Source of the DNA: Desulfuribacillus stibiiarsenatis
GTDB taxonomy: Bacteria; Bacillota; Bacilli; Desulfuribacillales; Desulfuribacillaceae
NCBI RefSeq assembly: GCF_001742305.1
Contig: NZ_MJAT01000033.1
Coordinates: 62,001 to 126,000, forward strand
DNA length: 64,000 nt
Reading direction: 5' to 3'
The position numbers and the translations under genes were made by a program. Positions 19,070 through 29,182 of this stretch are shown in pieces (positions within the stretch are counted from its first letter, which is position 1; every line of letters starts with the position of its first letter). A model generated the notes under the pieces. It was not told the DNA's origin, did not search any database, and saw nothing but the letters and a program-made list of their open reading frames with translations.

Positions 19070-19103
19070 AATAAACACTGCCAGTAACTCAGCAGTGTTT
19101 ATT
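19070..19103 (-). terminator. Rho-independent terminator of pyc
   Basis: A 12-bp perfect stem, AATAAACACTGC and GCAGTGTTTATT, with a 10-nt loop and TTTC after it on the minus strand. Confidence 0.88.
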
Positions 19104-19137
19104 CCGGTGTATAAGTTGCGTTATTATATTTGCCTCT

Positions 19138-22100
19138 TTATTTCAATTCTATCAGTAGGTCACCTGTTTGTAGAGAATCACCGTTCTTTACGTTGACGCT
19201 CTTGATTTCCCCGTCAAACGGCGCTTGCACTGTGGTTTCCATTTTCATCGCTTCTGTAATGATGAGGTGGTCTCCTTTTTTGACTTTTTCACCTTTTGTT
19301 ACAAGAATTTTCAACACCGTACCTGGCATGGATGCACCGATGTGATTTGGATTTGACTTATCAGCCTTTTGTTTCGCTGTAGCCGCAACCTTAATTTCTT
19401 TATCCTTAATGACGACTTCACGTAACTGCCCATTGAGCTCAAAGTACACTAAACGAGTACCATCATCCAATGGTTTCGAAACCGATACCAACTTGATAAT
19501 TAGTGTCTTTCCGCGTTCGATCTCGACTTCAATTTCTTCTCCCAAACGTAACCCGTAAAAGAATGTGCCTGAATCGATGACAGAAACATCGCTAAAGCGT
19601 TCACGGAACCTTTCGAATTCCTCATACACCTTAGGATACAACGCGTAAGACAATACATCAAAGTTGGTAATTTCTTTATCAAACTTCTTAGAAAGCTCTT
19701 CGCGGATTTTATCAAAGTCTACGGGTGCCATTAGCTCCCCTGGACGGACAGTAATCGGCGTTTTTCCTTTTAGGATAATCTTCTGTAGCCTTTCTGGGAA
19801 TCCTTGATATGGTTGACCTAGCTGCCCTTGGAAAAACTCCACTACAGAATCTGGGAAGTCTAAGCTATCACCGCGGTCGTAAATATCTTGCTCCGTTATA
19901 TTATTCTGCACCATATAAAGCGCCATATCCCCAACGACTTTAGAGGAAGGTGTAACTTTCACCACATCGCCGAACATATCGTTAACGGTGCGGTACATTT
20001 TTTTGATATCGTTCCAACGGCTACCTAAGTCAACTGCTTTAGCCTGCTGTTGAAGGTTACTGTATTGTCCACCTGGCATCTCATGATTATATACTTCTGT
20101 ATGCGGTGCCATCATGCCACTTTCAAAGGCGCTGTAATATTTACGTGCTTCTTCCCAATACTCGCCGATTTTCTCCAAAGCATCGATATCAATCTTAGGT
20201 TGGCGTTCTGCTCCAGCTAACGCATAGTACAAGCTATTAGCACTTGGCTGTGAAGTTAACCCCGCCATCGTATTCACTGCAACATCCACAATATCTACCC
20301 CTGCATCGATTGCCTTTGCATAGGCATAAATCCCGTTGCCACTTGTGTCGTGAGTATGCAAGTGAATCGGAATGTCTATTGCTTCTTTTAGCGTTGTAAC
20401 CAGTCGATACGCAGCTTCTGGTTTTAACAAACCGGCCATATCCTTAATACCTAGGATATGAGCGCCTGTTTTCTCTAATTCAACTGCTAAGTCTTTGTAA
20501 TATTTTAAGTCATATTTGCTTCTCGTCGGGTCTAGAATATCACCTGTATAGCAGATTGCCGCCTCAGCAATCCCTCCGGATTGGCAAACAGAATCAATTG
20601 TAAGTCTCATGCCATCTACCCAGTTCAAGCTATCGAATATGCGAAACACGTCAACACCTGATTCCACAGACTGTTTAACGAATTCACGAATCAGATTATC
20701 TGGATAGTTCGTATAACCTACTGCATTCGATGAACGTAGTAGCATCTGCGTTAGGATATTCGGCATTTTCTTGCGTAGAAGCAATAATCTTTCCCAAGGA
20801 TCTTCATGTAGGAAACGCATGGCCACATCATAGGTAGCTCCACCCCACATTTCCATGGAGAATAAGTTTGGTAACATACGCGCCGTTGGCTCTGCAATCA
20901 GCTTTAAGTCCTTGGTACGGACACGAGTTGCCAACAAAGACTGATGCGCATCACGGAATGTTGTATCTGTCAGTAATACTTCCTTCTGTTCCTTAACCCA
21001 ATCCGCTAACCCCTTTGCACCTTTTGCCTCAAAGATTTGTTTCGTACCATTCGGGAAAGGCTCAGTCATATTCACCTTTGGAATATTCGGTTGGTGAAAA
21101 ATTGGCTTTTTCGTCTTTTCGATTCCAGGGTATCCATTGACAATAGTTTCCCCGATAAAATTCAACAGCTTACTTCCACGGTCACGAATTAGCGGGAAAT
21201 TAAATAACTCTGGTGTTGTATCAATAAAAGAAGTCGTGTATTCGCCCGAAATAAACTTCTCATGCTGAACAACATTCTCAAGAAATAGTATATTCGTCTT
21301 TAAACCACGGATACGGAATTCTCTTAAATTTCGCACCATTTTGGCAGCTGCCTGTTCAAAGGTAAGCGCCCATGTTGAAACTTTAACAAGTAAAGAGTCG
21401 TAGTGTGGTGTAATAACAGCGCCTTGGAATCCATTGCCACCATCTAAACGCACACCAAAACCACCACTCGTACGATACGCAGCTATCTTCCCTGTATCAG
21501 GTAAGAAGTTATTGGCAGGATCTTCTGTTGTTACACGAGATTGAATGGCATAACCGTTACAAGCTATATCTTCTTGCTGAGGTATGCCAATCTTAGGACC
21601 ATGTAATTGTTCCCCATCTGCAATCATTAGCTGCGACTGAACAATATCAATACCCGTTACCATTTCTGTAATTGTATGTTCAACTTGGATGCGCGGATTA
21701 ACTTCAATGAAGTAGAATGCACCATCTGGCGTTACAAGAAATTCTACCGTACCCGCATTGACATACTTCACATTTTTACATAGTTTTACTGCCGCGTCCC
21801 AAATATCCTTACGTAGCTTTTGGTCAAGCGAAACACTTGGTGCAACCTCTACAACCTTTTGGTGACGACGCTGAACAGAGCAGTCGCGTTCATATAAATG
21901 CACAATATTTTCGTGTTGATCAGCAAGAATTTGTACTTCAATGTGTTTAGGATTTTCGACAAACTTCTCAACATAGATTTCGTCATTTCCGAAAGCAGAT
22001 TTCGCTTCTGATTTCGCACGATTATATGCTTCCTCTAATTCTTCTTTCGCACGAACGATACGCATACCACGACCGCCGCCACCTAGAGCCGCTTTGATAA

Positions 22101-22581
22101 TTAGTGGCAAACCGTGTTGATTGGCAAAATCTTGGACTTCCTGTATCGATGAAACAGGACCGTCACTACCAGGAATTACTGGAATTCCAGCTAAAATCGC
22201 CTGCTCTCTTGCGCGCACTTTATCTCCAAACATATCCAAATGAACAGGCTTAGGTCCAATAAAAGTAATGCCTTCTTCCTCACATCGTCTCGCAAAGTTA
22301 ATATTTTCTGATAAAAATCCATAGCCTGGATGGATGGCATCCACACCATGTCTCTTCGCAACTTCAATAATTCCTTCGATATCTAAATATGCTTCAATGG
22401 GCTTTTTACCTTCGCCAACTAAATATGCCTCATCCGCCTTATTTCGATGGAGGGAGCCTGCATCTTCTTTAGAATAAATTGCCACTGTGCGAATATGTAA
22501 CTCAGTACATGCACGAAAGATACGAATTGCAATTTCACCACGGTTTGCTACTAGTAGTTTATTAATATTTTTACAATTCAT
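19138..22581 (-). CDS. pyc: Pyruvate carboxylase
   Basis: 1147 residues, the full single-chain enzyme that carboxylates pyruvate to oxaloacetate with ATP and bicarbonate. The biotin carboxylase domain (1-450) shows [14 protein letters not shown]; the carboxyltransferase domain (about 530-830) begins [18 protein letters not shown]; the C-terminal biotinyl domain carries EAMKMETT, whose Lys holds biotin. The ATG at 22581 overlaps the TGA of dsdA (ATGA), and its ribosome site GGAGGTG codes for the last residues of DsdA. The two are therefore tightly coupled: pyruvate made from D-serine could feed straight into oxaloacetate. Confidence 0.97.
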   Translation of the reverse strand: MNCKNINKLLVANRGEIAIRIFRACTELHIRTVAIYSKEDAGSLHRNKADEAYLVGEGKKPIEAYLDIEGIIEVAKRHGVDAIHPGYGFLSENINFARRCEEEGITFIGPKPVHLDMFGDKVRAREQAILAGIPVIPGSDGPVSSIQEVQDFANQHGLPLIIKAALGGGGRGMRIVRAKEELEEAYNRAKSEAKSAFGNDEIYVEKFVENPKHIEVQILADQHENIVHLYERDCSVQRRHQKVVEVAPSVSLDQKLRKDIWDAAVKLCKNVKYVNAGTVEFLVTPDGAFYFIEVNPRIQVEHTITEMVTGIDIVQSQLMIADGEQLHGPKIGIPQQEDIACNGYAIQSRVTTEDPANNFLPDTGKIAAYRTSGGFGVRLDGGNGFQGAVITPHYDSLLVKVSTWALTFEQAAAKMVRNLREFRIRGLKTNILFLENVVQHEKFISGEYTTSFIDTTPELFNFPLIRDRGSKLLNFIGETIVNGYPGIEKTKKPIFHQPNIPKVNMTEPFPNGTKQIFEAKGAKGLADWVKEQKEVLLTDTTFRDAHQSLLATRVRTKDLKLIAEPTARMLPNLFSMEMWGGATYDVAMRFLHEDPWERLLLLRKKMPNILTQMLLRSSNAVGYTNYPDNLIREFVKQSVESGVDVFRIFDSLNWVDGMRLTIDSVCQSGGIAEAAICYTGDILDPTRSKYDLKYYKDLAVELEKTGAHILGIKDMAGLLKPEAAYRLVTTLKEAIDIPIHLHTHDTSGNGIYAYAKAIDAGVDIVDVAVNTMAGLTSQPSANSLYYALAGAERQPKIDIDALEKIGEYWEEARKYYSAFESGMMAPHTEVYNHEMPGGQYSNLQQQAKAVDLGSRWNDIKKMYRTVNDMFGDVVKVTPSSKVVGDMALYMVQNNITEQDIYDRGDSLDFPDSVVEFFQGQLGQPYQGFPERLQKIILKGKTPITVRPGELMAPVDFDKIREELSKKFDKEITNFDVLSYALYPKVYEEFERFRERFSDVSVIDSGTFFYGLRLGEEIEVEIERGKTLIIKLVSVSKPLDDGTRLVYFELNGQLREVVIKDKEIKVAATAKQKADKSNPNHIGASMPGTVLKILVTKGEKVKKGDHLIITEAMKMETTVQAPFDGEIKSVNVKNGDSLQTGDLLIELK

Positions 22582-24041
22582 AGAGCACCTCCATTAAATA
22601 ATACCATTATATAATATTTAGCTTTTACTGAACATTGTTTTTCATTCGAATCGCTTGTCGAATCATCTCTTTTGAAATTAAGTTTTCTTTGTATTTTCGA
22701 TGCATTTGTATAGTACTCTTCCATCACTTCAAATGGAACCATATTCCCACCTGTAGCCCAAGGCAAATGAATCGCTTGGTGCATCTTTTCTTGCAGATTA
22801 TGCTGTGCAATATACTCTTGCCCCATTTTCGATCGTAACAACATTGTTGGACCAGCTAATCCCGTAAGCGCTGAAGGCTCCAACGAAATATTTTCTGTGT
22901 CTACTAACTTCTTAAGCAATAGAAAGAGCTTTTCGTCCGTAACCGTGTAAACTCCACTAATCATCTGTTCTAATGTTCTGCCAATAAAGCCCGACGGCCT
23001 CCCTACTGCCAAACCGTCTGCCGCAGTAATGTTATCGAGATTGAAATCTTGAACGGATACTTGCTCATGCAAACCGGTCAGTAATCCTAGTAACATACAA
23101 GGGGAATGGGTCGGTTCGGCAAAGAAACAATGGACATCGTCCCCGAAAATCAACTTCAAGCCAAAAGCAATTCCACCAGGACCTCCACCGACACCACATG
23201 GGAGATATGCGAATAATGGATGGTCATGGTCCACCAAGTAACCCTTATCCTTCAACTGTTCTTGCAAGCGGTATGCTGCAACAGCATATCCTAAGAATAA
23301 ATCTTTGGAATTTTCGTCGTCTATGAAAAACATCTTCGCGTTAGATTCTGCCTGTTTTCTCCCAGCAGCGACAGCCTGACTGTAATCAGCATCATACTCG
23401 ATGACAGTAACGCCCTTGTCTCTTAATAAATCTTTCTTCCATTGCTTAGCATCAGCAGACATATGCACGAACACTTGGAAACCTATTTGCGCTCCCATGA
23501 TTCCAATACTCAAGCCTAGGTTCCCTGTAGATCCGACCGCTATTGAGTATTGCGAGTAAAACTCACGAAACCTATCGCTGTTCATCATAGCATAATCATC
23601 TTCTAACGTCAGAAGGTAATTTTCAATTGCTAATGTTTCCGAATGCTTCAAAACCTCGTAAATTCCTCCACGGGCTTTGATTGATCCAGAAATAGCAAGT
23701 TGGTTGTCGCATTTAAGTAGTAGCTTTCCTGTCAGCTGAGCCTTATAGGAATTATTAAGGTCAGCATGCATACTCGGAACCTCAATTAAGGGAGACTCGA
23801 TAACTCCTCGATTCTTTGAAGTCTCAGGGAAAGCTTCCATCAGATAGGGAGCGAATCGTTCTAACCTCGCAGCCGCGTCTCGCACTTCATCTTCAGAGAT
23901 GCGAATATTCTGTATAGCTTCCTGATAACTAGTATAGCTAGGATTGTTCCAAAAAACCTCTTTAGCATCTATGACTTCCTCTAGCATCGGATACATTGCA
24001 AGCCATTCTTCTAAAGTTTTTCCATGAATCATCTTGTTCAC
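22578..24041 (-). CDS. dsdA: D-serine ammonia-lyase (D-serine dehydratase)
   Basis: A fold-type II PLP enzyme converting D-serine to pyruvate and ammonia, about 487 residues. The PLP lysine is in [14 protein letters not shown] near residue 120, the phosphate-binding glycine loop is [11 protein letters not shown], and CGVGGGPGG lies further on. I chose a GTG at 24041, with GGGGGAGAA 5 nt upstream; an ATG at 24032 is an alternative. About 25 residues after the usual end ([14 protein letters not shown] and on) look like an extension that runs through the pyc ribosome site. The coupling to pyc is described there. Confidence 0.92.
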   Translation of the reverse strand: MNKMIHGKTLEEWLAMYPMLEEVIDAKEVFWNNPSYTSYQEAIQNIRISEDEVRDAAARLERFAPYLMEAFPETSKNRGVIESPLIEVPSMHADLNNSYKAQLTGKLLLKCDNQLAISGSIKARGGIYEVLKHSETLAIENYLLTLEDDYAMMNSDRFREFYSQYSIAVGSTGNLGLSIGIMGAQIGFQVFVHMSADAKQWKKDLLRDKGVTVIEYDADYSQAVAAGRKQAESNAKMFFIDDENSKDLFLGYAVAAYRLQEQLKDKGYLVDHDHPLFAYLPCGVGGGPGGIAFGLKLIFGDDVHCFFAEPTHSPCMLLGLLTGLHEQVSVQDFNLDNITAADGLAVGRPSGFIGRTLEQMISGVYTVTDEKLFLLLKKLVDTENISLEPSALTGLAGPTMLLRSKMGQEYIAQHNLQEKMHQAIHLPWATGGNMVPFEVMEEYYTNASKIQRKLNFKRDDSTSDSNEKQCSVKAKYYIMVLFNGGAL

Positions 24042-24138
24042 AGGTTCTCCCCCTAGCACGCGCTTTTTTTTCTAATATCGTTGTTATATTTCCTAGTTTC
24101 CTTAATGTGCGCAGGTAAAATAACTGCATTAAAAATGT

Positions 24139-25131
24139 TTATTGTAGATACAAATGATAATTCGTTAACGTAATTGGCTCTCCAACTATTATGAATCCAG
24201 GTTCGATGTTCATTTCATAATATGACATCGTGAAGTGCAAATGCGAGCCCGTAGAAAAACCCGTCGTCCCCATGGTAGCAATTTGCTGCCCTCGTTCTAC
24301 AATTTCGCCTACTTCGACCATATTCTGATCATTGTGAAAATAGACGCTAAAGAACCCTTCCCCATGATCAACAATGATGGTATTGCCCGTCAGGATCAAA
24401 GGCATTGCTAATACAACTTTCCCGCGGTTTGTTGCCATGATTTCCGTCCCAATTGGCGCTGCAATGTCTAGTCCAGAATGTCTTGATGATGTTGGCGCAC
24501 CGTTTACATAGCGCGTCTGCCCAAATTCTGTCGTGAGTCGCCCGATGGCAGGTATCATAAATGGCTCAGAATAATACTTTTGCGGGGCTGACTTCTTCCG
24601 GACTGGTACGAAATATTGATCCATCTCTTGATATGCCGCTTGATTTCTTGTCGTTTCTTCTATCTTGCGATCAATCGTTAAATGCTGAATTCGATATTCA
24701 TGTGCTATGATTTCAATCTCCTGGGAAAATTCAGTTCCGGTTTTTCGGTTTCCGTACTTAATTTCATATCGTCCTGGACTCGTACTATAATTCGTAGGTA
24801 TATACCCTCTAACAATACCATTTCCATTAAACCACCGAAAGTCTTTATATAATGTTTGCTCTATATATAAATCCTCAGGTTGATTCGCAAAGTAAACAGA
24901 TACCTCTAGAATATCCCCTTGAATGATACGGTCTTTCGAAAATATAAACTGCTCAATTGTCAACATCTGCTCTTCTTGGTAGGCAAAGAGTGCCGTATCT
25001 TCCAACGCATCATCATGTTTATTTTCTATAATTGGTACTTGATAATAAGACGTAACCATTGGATAATACAATACAGTGATGATAAGTGTAACGGCAACAA
25101 GTAAGAATATCTGAATTTTACCTTTGACCAT
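24139..25131 (-). CDS. M23-family metallopeptidase (membrane-anchored cell-wall peptidase)
   Basis: 330 residues with an N-terminal membrane anchor (IFLLVAVTLIITVLYYPMV) and an outside domain. The C-terminal LytM domain has the zinc ligands in SRHSGLDIAAPIGT near residue 217 and GSHLHFTMS near 295. Such enzymes cut peptidoglycan peptide bridges, or serve as activators when degenerate; here the H-x3-D and HxH ligands are present. The middle (about 55-190) is a beta-rich region without a named domain. GGAGG lies 12 nt before the ATG, slightly far. It is downstream of rsgA, separated by that gene's terminator. Confidence 0.88.
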   Translation of the reverse strand: MVKGKIQIFLLVAVTLIITVLYYPMVTSYYQVPIIENKHDDALEDTALFAYQEEQMLTIEQFIFSKDRIIQGDILEVSVYFANQPEDLYIEQTLYKDFRWFNGNGIVRGYIPTNYSTSPGRYEIKYGNRKTGTEFSQEIEIIAHEYRIQHLTIDRKIEETTRNQAAYQEMDQYFVPVRKKSAPQKYYSEPFMIPAIGRLTTEFGQTRYVNGAPTSSRHSGLDIAAPIGTEIMATNRGKVVLAMPLILTGNTIIVDHGEGFFSVYFHNDQNMVEVGEIVERGQQIATMGTTGFSTGSHLHFTMSYYEMNIEPGFIIVGEPITLTNYHLYLQ

Positions 25132-25207
25132 TTACTTTATAGACCTCCATTTGTAAATTTCCCCAATCAATAGAATGCCCATTTGTTATGAGAATTACTA
25201 AATAAGA

Positions 25208-25290
25208 AAAACAGACTAGCGAACTGAACTGCACCCCAATTATTAGGTCTGTCTAACTTTTAGGGGTCACTTCAAACACTAGTCTGTTTT
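25208..25290. terminator. rsgA terminator stem, split by a 50-bp insertion in its loop
   Basis: Perfect 12-bp arms AAAACAGACTAG (25208-25219) and CTAGTCTGTTTT (25279-25290), 11 nt after the rsgA stop. The loop is 59 nt because an IS-like remnant (25225-25274) has entered it. Without it the loop would be CGAACA, a normal terminator. The element can act in both directions. Confidence 0.8.
25225..25274. mobile_element. 50-bp solo remnant of an IS3-type insertion sequence
   Basis: It begins TGAACTGCACCCC and ends AGGGGTCACTTCA, imperfect inverted ends of the kind found on IS3-family elements. AAC (25222-25224 and 25275-25277) flanks it directly, fitting a 3-bp target duplication. All internal DNA is missing. 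Confidence 0.65.
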
Positions 25291-25300
25291 GTGAAGATTT

Positions 25301-26380
25301 CTATCTATTCCTTTTATTCTTTTCCTTGATCATTTTTCTAGCCTGCTTCATACCGCTTATCCCTTGAAACATAGTATTTATTTTCTCTCTTTCAATTTGT
25401 TTAGAATTGAGACCCCCGTATCGAATCTCTTTCTTAAGTTTATGGTAACTATGCAGTCGTTCGTTTGCTAGAGATCCCTCTAGAATCGCTTGTTGGATCG
25501 CACATCCTGGCTCACTATTATGCGTACAATTACGATATTTACATTGTAATGCAAGTTGGTCTATATCAGCGAATGACTTCGATATATCACTACTGACAAT
25601 ACCAAGTTCTCGCATACCCGGAGTATCAATAATCGCACCTCCCCCAGGTACTATAAATAACTCACGTCTTGTAGTAGTATGCCTGCCCTTATCGTCTTTT
25701 CTAGTTTCACTAGTAGCTATGCCATCATTTCCAAGCACACGATTAATCAGTGTTGATTTTCCAACGCCTGAAGAACCAATACAAGCAATTGTTTTTCCAG
25801 TTCCGATATACTTAAAAACAGACTGAAGTCCATCCTTTGATAAGTTGTTCGTAACTAAAATATCAACCCCAATTGCTATCGGTTGCAACTCTTGGATTTT
25901 CGCAGCTAGTTCTTCACATAAGTCTGACTTTGTTAGAATAATTACCGGGGTTGCCCCACTATCCCAAGTAATCGAAAGATACCGCTCCATCCTACGAAGA
26001 TTCCAATCATTATTCATCGACATACACAGAAATAGGGTATCAATATTTGTAGCTACTACTTGTATGTCGTTTCTTGAGCCAGCTACCTTCCTGGAGAAGA
26101 TACTTTTTCGAGTGAGGATATGATGAATTACTGTATTTCCGTTTACATCGTTTATGCCGTCAACCATAACAAAGTCACCCACGGCAGGATAATCCACTTG
26201 ATTATTTATCTGGTAACGAAATTTTCCAGAAATTCTAGCAATGAATTCCCCGCGCTCTGTTACAACCTTATAGGAATCTTTATATTGTGCAGTTACTCTA
26301 CCTACCAATAAATTGCTATAGTTCATGGCCTCTTGAGAAAGAGATTCTGTAAGGCCAATGCTTTTCATATTCACATTCAT
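25301..26380 (-). CDS. rsgA: Ribosome small subunit-dependent GTPase A
   Basis: 359 residues with the order typical of circularly permuted GTPases. An N-terminal OB-fold (about 25-95) is followed by TKSDL (G4) near 155, then GSSGVGKSTLIN (G1) near 205 and DTPGMRELG (G3) near 255. The C-terminal zinc motif is CKYRNCTHNSEPGC. RsgA acts in late 30S subunit maturation in the cytoplasm. The ATG at 26380 follows GGGAGG by 10 nt. It is longer than the usual 290-300 residue Bacillus form and is not next to the usual spoVM/rpe genes, so it may be a second paralogue. Confidence 0.9.
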   Translation of the reverse strand: MNVNMKSIGLTESLSQEAMNYSNLLVGRVTAQYKDSYKVVTERGEFIARISGKFRYQINNQVDYPAVGDFVMVDGINDVNGNTVIHHILTRKSIFSRKVAGSRNDIQVVATNIDTLFLCMSMNNDWNLRRMERYLSITWDSGATPVIILTKSDLCEELAAKIQELQPIAIGVDILVTNNLSKDGLQSVFKYIGTGKTIACIGSSGVGKSTLINRVLGNDGIATSETRKDDKGRHTTTRRELFIVPGGGAIIDTPGMRELGIVSSDISKSFADIDQLALQCKYRNCTHNSEPGCAIQQAILEGSLANERLHSYHKLKKEIRYGGLNSKQIEREKINTMFQGISGMKQARKMIKEKNKRNR

Positions 26381-26552
26381 TCAATGGAGTCCTCCCAAAG
26401 TTAAATTGCCTTTTGGAGGTTACATGTAAGTTATTTTACACATACCTCCTTATTGGAAACAATCTCAGCAACATTTGTTTTATACATAAACATTTCCCCT
26501 TTTCGTTATGATACTGGTATTTTATCACGACTTAGATATTTTTACCATTGTG

Positions 26553-26582
26553 TTGACAATAGCTCGTCCATTAATATATGAT
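26553..26582 (+). promoter_or_regulatory. Promoter of the TetR-family gene
   Basis: TTGACA (26553-26558), an 18-nt spacer and TATGAT (26577-26582). The proposed operator follows directly. Confidence 0.7.
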
Positions 26583-26588
26583 AGTAAT

Positions 26589-26604
26589 GTAAGTGATTAC
26601 TTGC
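26589..26604. promoter_or_regulatory. Proposed TetR-family operator 1
   Basis: GTAAGTGATTACTTGC, an imperfect palindrome just downstream of the promoter. It shares the half-site TACTTGC with a perfect palindrome at 27235-27250 before the target gene. Confidence 0.5.
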
Positions 26605-26637
26605 ATGATGAAAATATACTTCTGTCGAGGTCCTATT

Positions 26638-27213
26638 ATGAATGAAACTACAGAAAGAATCATCGATGCTGCTATTGAGCTAATTAAAGATAAGGGGTAT
26701 GCAGGGGCTACCACGAAAGCAATTGCGAAGAAAGCAGGAGTAAATGAAGTAACAATTTTTCGCCATTTCGGAACTAAAAAAGGAATCCTCGAGGCTGCTG
26801 CTGAGCGCATTTCTTACGTGCCAGTTCTATCTATTATGATTCGTGATCAAATGACTTGGAATCTCGAACATGATCTTTCTATCATTGCCAGCTCCTACCA
26901 ACATTTAGTTCAGTCTAAGAAAGACCTGATTCTTATCGCTTTTAAAGACGGGAATCTGAATGAAGATTTGAATGTAACGATTTCGAAAACACCCCTTCAG
27001 CTGAAAAAAGATCTGATGGAGTACTTCTCCGTTATGCAGAAAAAAGGCTTACTAATAGAATGTAACTTAGAAGCCCAAGCGATGAACTTCATCTGGCTAA
27101 ACTTTGGGTATTTCATTCAGAAAGCCCGCTTACAGGATAATGTAACATCTATACCCACAGATGAGTTCATCAAACATAGTATTATGCTATTTGCTAGGGC
27201 ATTAACGCCCTAG
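26638..27213 (+). CDS. TetR/AcrR-family transcriptional regulator
   Basis: 191 residues. The N-terminal DNA-binding domain reads RIIDAAIELIKDKGYAGATTKAIA, then AGVNEVTIFRHFGTKKGIL, the standard TetR helix-turn-helix; the ligand-binding C-terminal part is helical and not diagnostic. I chose the ATG at 26638, with GAGG about 7 nt upstream; an upstream in-frame ATG at 26593 lies within the promoter/operator region. The next gene on the same strand encodes an exporter-like membrane protein, and matching palindromes precede both genes, so this regulator probably represses itself and that gene. Confidence 0.88.
   Translation: MNETTERIIDAAIELIKDKGYAGATTKAIAKKAGVNEVTIFRHFGTKKGILEAAAERISYVPVLSIMIRDQMTWNLEHDLSIIASSYQHLVQSKKDLILIAFKDGNLNEDLNVTISKTPLQLKKDLMEYFSVMQKKGLLIECNLEAQAMNFIWLNFGYFIQKARLQDNVTSIPTDEFIKHSIMLFARALTP
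27194..27213 (+). terminator. Short hairpin at the end of the TetR gene
   Basis: CTAGGGC-ATTAAC-GCCCTAG includes the stop codon and is followed by TTTATAT. It is a weak terminator or attenuator between the regulator and the downstream gene. Confidence 0.5.
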
Positions 27214-27234
27214 TTTATATGCTAAAGTTAAAGC

Positions 27235-27250
27235 AAGCAAGTACTTGCTT
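27235..27250. promoter_or_regulatory. Proposed TetR-family operator 2
   Basis: AAGCAAGTACTTGCTT is a perfect 16-bp palindrome directly before the ribosome site of the membrane protein gene, as expected for a repressor site. Confidence 0.6.
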
Positions 27251-27265
27251 AAGGAGAGTGGAATT

Positions 27266-28471
27266 ATGGATACGTTAAAAAAGTTTTTCAAATTGCCTTT
27301 AACTTACGTTGGTATAGTTTCGGCAATAGCATTTCAGTTAATCTTCTTCTCGGTATGGCTGACCGCATACGATGGAGTATCTGACCGAATGAATCAGCTC
27401 TCAATCACTATTATCAACGAAGACAAAACGGGAATTGGCAACGAAATCGAAAATATGCTTAATACACGGTTACCTTTTGAAGTCATTACGAAAGATCAGT
27501 TAGATGATGCATTATCTTCTATGAACTTACGAGAAACTCAAATGGTACTTCATATCCCTACTGATTTTAGCCAAATGGTACAATCGACTGGGACAGCAAG
27601 ATTGAATTATTACATCAACCAAGCAACATCTACAGTGGCAAAACAAGCAATGGAATCTGTAGCACGTCAAGTATCCCAAGATATAAACACTCAGATTCAA
27701 TGGAAAAAGCATGCAGCCTTTACTACGCAATTAGAAGTACAGCTAAAAAGTACATTGCCTTCTGAGCTACTTGCAATCCAAATAGCCGACTCAATCAAAA
27801 ACCAATTATCTATCATTTCTGCACCTTCAGTCACCAGTCAAATAGAAAAAACTAACAACGTCGATGGGTTTGGAGCATCCATGGTTCCAATGATGATTGT
27901 ACTTGCTTCTTTTGTTGGCGCAATGATTATGAGTATGCAAATTCATGAAGCATCATGTAGATTGATTGATAGTAGTAAATGGGCAATATTTTTTAGCCGA
28001 CAAACTATTAATATCGCTGTTTCTATTGTGTTATCAATTATTACATTAACACTTATGGGCTTGTTCTCATTAGACATCAAGACATCAGTATTAACAGCAT
28101 GGTCATTACAAACACTTGTATTTTTTGCATTTCTATCCTTATCTCAAATGTGGCTATATTTGTTTGGGAAGGCAGGTATGTTATTGAATATTCTATCCTT
28201 ATCGATTCAGCTAGTAACTTCGGGGGTTGTAGTGCCTAGGGAGATGCTTTCTGATTTCTACTATCTAATCAGTTCTCTACTACCTGCAACCTATGCTGCT
28301 GATAGCTATTTCACAGTAATCTTTGGTGGTGGGCCTTTACAATCGAATATGACTATCTTGCTAGCAATGATACTTGTTACTCAGATTGTAGTCATGATTC
28401 GTGTATTTCTCCAAAGTGTATCAGTGATTGCTAACAAAACTGTATGTATTGATAATAACGAACTTAGTTAG
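27266..28471 (+). CDS. YhgE/Pip-like or ABC-2-type membrane protein
   Basis: 401 residues: one N-terminal membrane segment (VGIVSAIAFQLIFFSVWL), a large outside domain (about 35-205) and five to six C-terminal membrane segments (from MIVLASFVGAMIMSMQ on). This is the layout of YhgE/Pip and DUF3533 proteins and of ABC-2 export permeases. No ATPase gene adjoins it, which favours YhgE/DUF3533. The ATG at 27266 has AAGGAG 9 nt upstream. It lies downstream of a TetR regulator and a perfect palindrome, as inducible export systems often do. The substrate is unknown. Confidence 0.75.
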   Translation: MDTLKKFFKLPLTYVGIVSAIAFQLIFFSVWLTAYDGVSDRMNQLSITIINEDKTGIGNEIENMLNTRLPFEVITKDQLDDALSSMNLRETQMVLHIPTDFSQMVQSTGTARLNYYINQATSTVAKQAMESVARQVSQDINTQIQWKKHAAFTTQLEVQLKSTLPSELLAIQIADSIKNQLSIISAPSVTSQIEKTNNVDGFGASMVPMMIVLASFVGAMIMSMQIHEASCRLIDSSKWAIFFSRQTINIAVSIVLSIITLTLMGLFSLDIKTSVLTAWSLQTLVFFAFLSLSQMWLYLFGKAGMLLNILSLSIQLVTSGVVVPREMLSDFYYLISSLLPATYAADSYFTVIFGGGPLQSNMTILLAMILVTQIVVMIRVFLQSVSVIANKTVCIDNNELS

Positions 28472-28508
28472 CAATACATTAGATATCAATACATTTACAT
28501 CAAACATT

Positions 28509-28534
28509 AAATGGGTGGCCTAGGCCACCCATTT
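28509..28534. terminator. Bidirectional terminator
   Basis: A perfect 26-bp palindrome, AAATGGGTGGCC followed by its complement, with T-rich flanks. It sits between convergent genes ending at 28471 and 28555. Confidence 0.85.
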
Positions 28535-28554
28535 TAAGTTTGATGTACTATATG

Positions 28555-28914
28555 TTAATGTACTATAATGGAGTAATTTGCTTTTTCCATTTCGATTGTT
28601 AGATTCTTTTCTGCAATCGTTGCTTTTATCCCTTTATACACTGGTACCTCATATACATCTTGTGGGATGTCGATTTCACCTTTATCCGTGATGATTTTTC
28701 CTTTGCCGTGTAGAATTACCTCTTGATTGGCTAAATAATAATCGGGATCAGGTCTTTCTATCGTTCGAGTTGAAATCCTTTCCAGTTCGAAGCGAACTTT
28801 ATCGATATCCATCGTTTCATGCGTACCAATTTTCGATTCTCTCTTTTGAATTATTAAAGTACTGCCAGTATTCTGCTCTAACCATTTGGTAATATCACTT
28901 ACTACTTGATTCAT
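28555..28914 (-). CDS. Conserved-looking hypothetical protein, 119 residues
   Basis: I do not recognise this protein. It is hydrophilic, with no membrane segment or cysteines. The N-terminus looks helical (VVSDITKWLEQNTGS) and the rest beta-rich, with alternating charged and hydrophobic residues (VILHGKGKIITDKGEIDIP). The ATG at 28914 has GAGG 6 nt upstream. It ends against a bidirectional terminator and appears to be a single-gene unit. Confidence 0.7.
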   Translation of the reverse strand: MNQVVSDITKWLEQNTGSTLIIQKRESKIGTHETMDIDKVRFELERISTRTIERPDPDYYLANQEVILHGKGKIITDKGEIDIPQDVYEVPVYKGIKATIAEKNLTIEMEKANYSIIVH

Positions 28915-29006
28915 ATTTTTCCTCTTAATGCTCTAAGAAGTCTAATATGATTACTATTTCTATTTCTCTTAGGAATATACATATCTGAAAAGTAAGTCTC
29001 TATCCA

Positions 29007-29144
29007 TTACGCTGTAAATTTTCCATCATAACTTAACATGACTGCAGACTTAATCCCGTTTAGACTTGATATTTCATTTAATAATTGCGTCTCTTCGGAT
29101 TTCACTCTCACTTCAAAAGTAATTTCATAATCTTGATTCGGCAT
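29007..29144 (-). CDS. Small ORF, 45 residues
   Basis: ATG at 29144 with AAGAGG about 10 nt upstream, ending TAA at 29007. The peptide contains YEITFEVRVKSEE and LLNEISSLNGIKSAVMLSY, a beta-alpha-beta pattern that resembles the C-terminal tail of MgtC/DUF4956-type proteins (from memory). It may be a stand-alone small protein or a remnant of a larger gene; an in-frame stop lies just upstream. Confidence 0.45.
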   Translation of the reverse strand: MPNQDYEITFEVRVKSEETQLLNEISSLNGIKSAVMLSYDGKFTA

Positions 29145-29182
29145 GATTTCCAAGCCTCTTAGTTAAAAAGAAAAGAATATAT

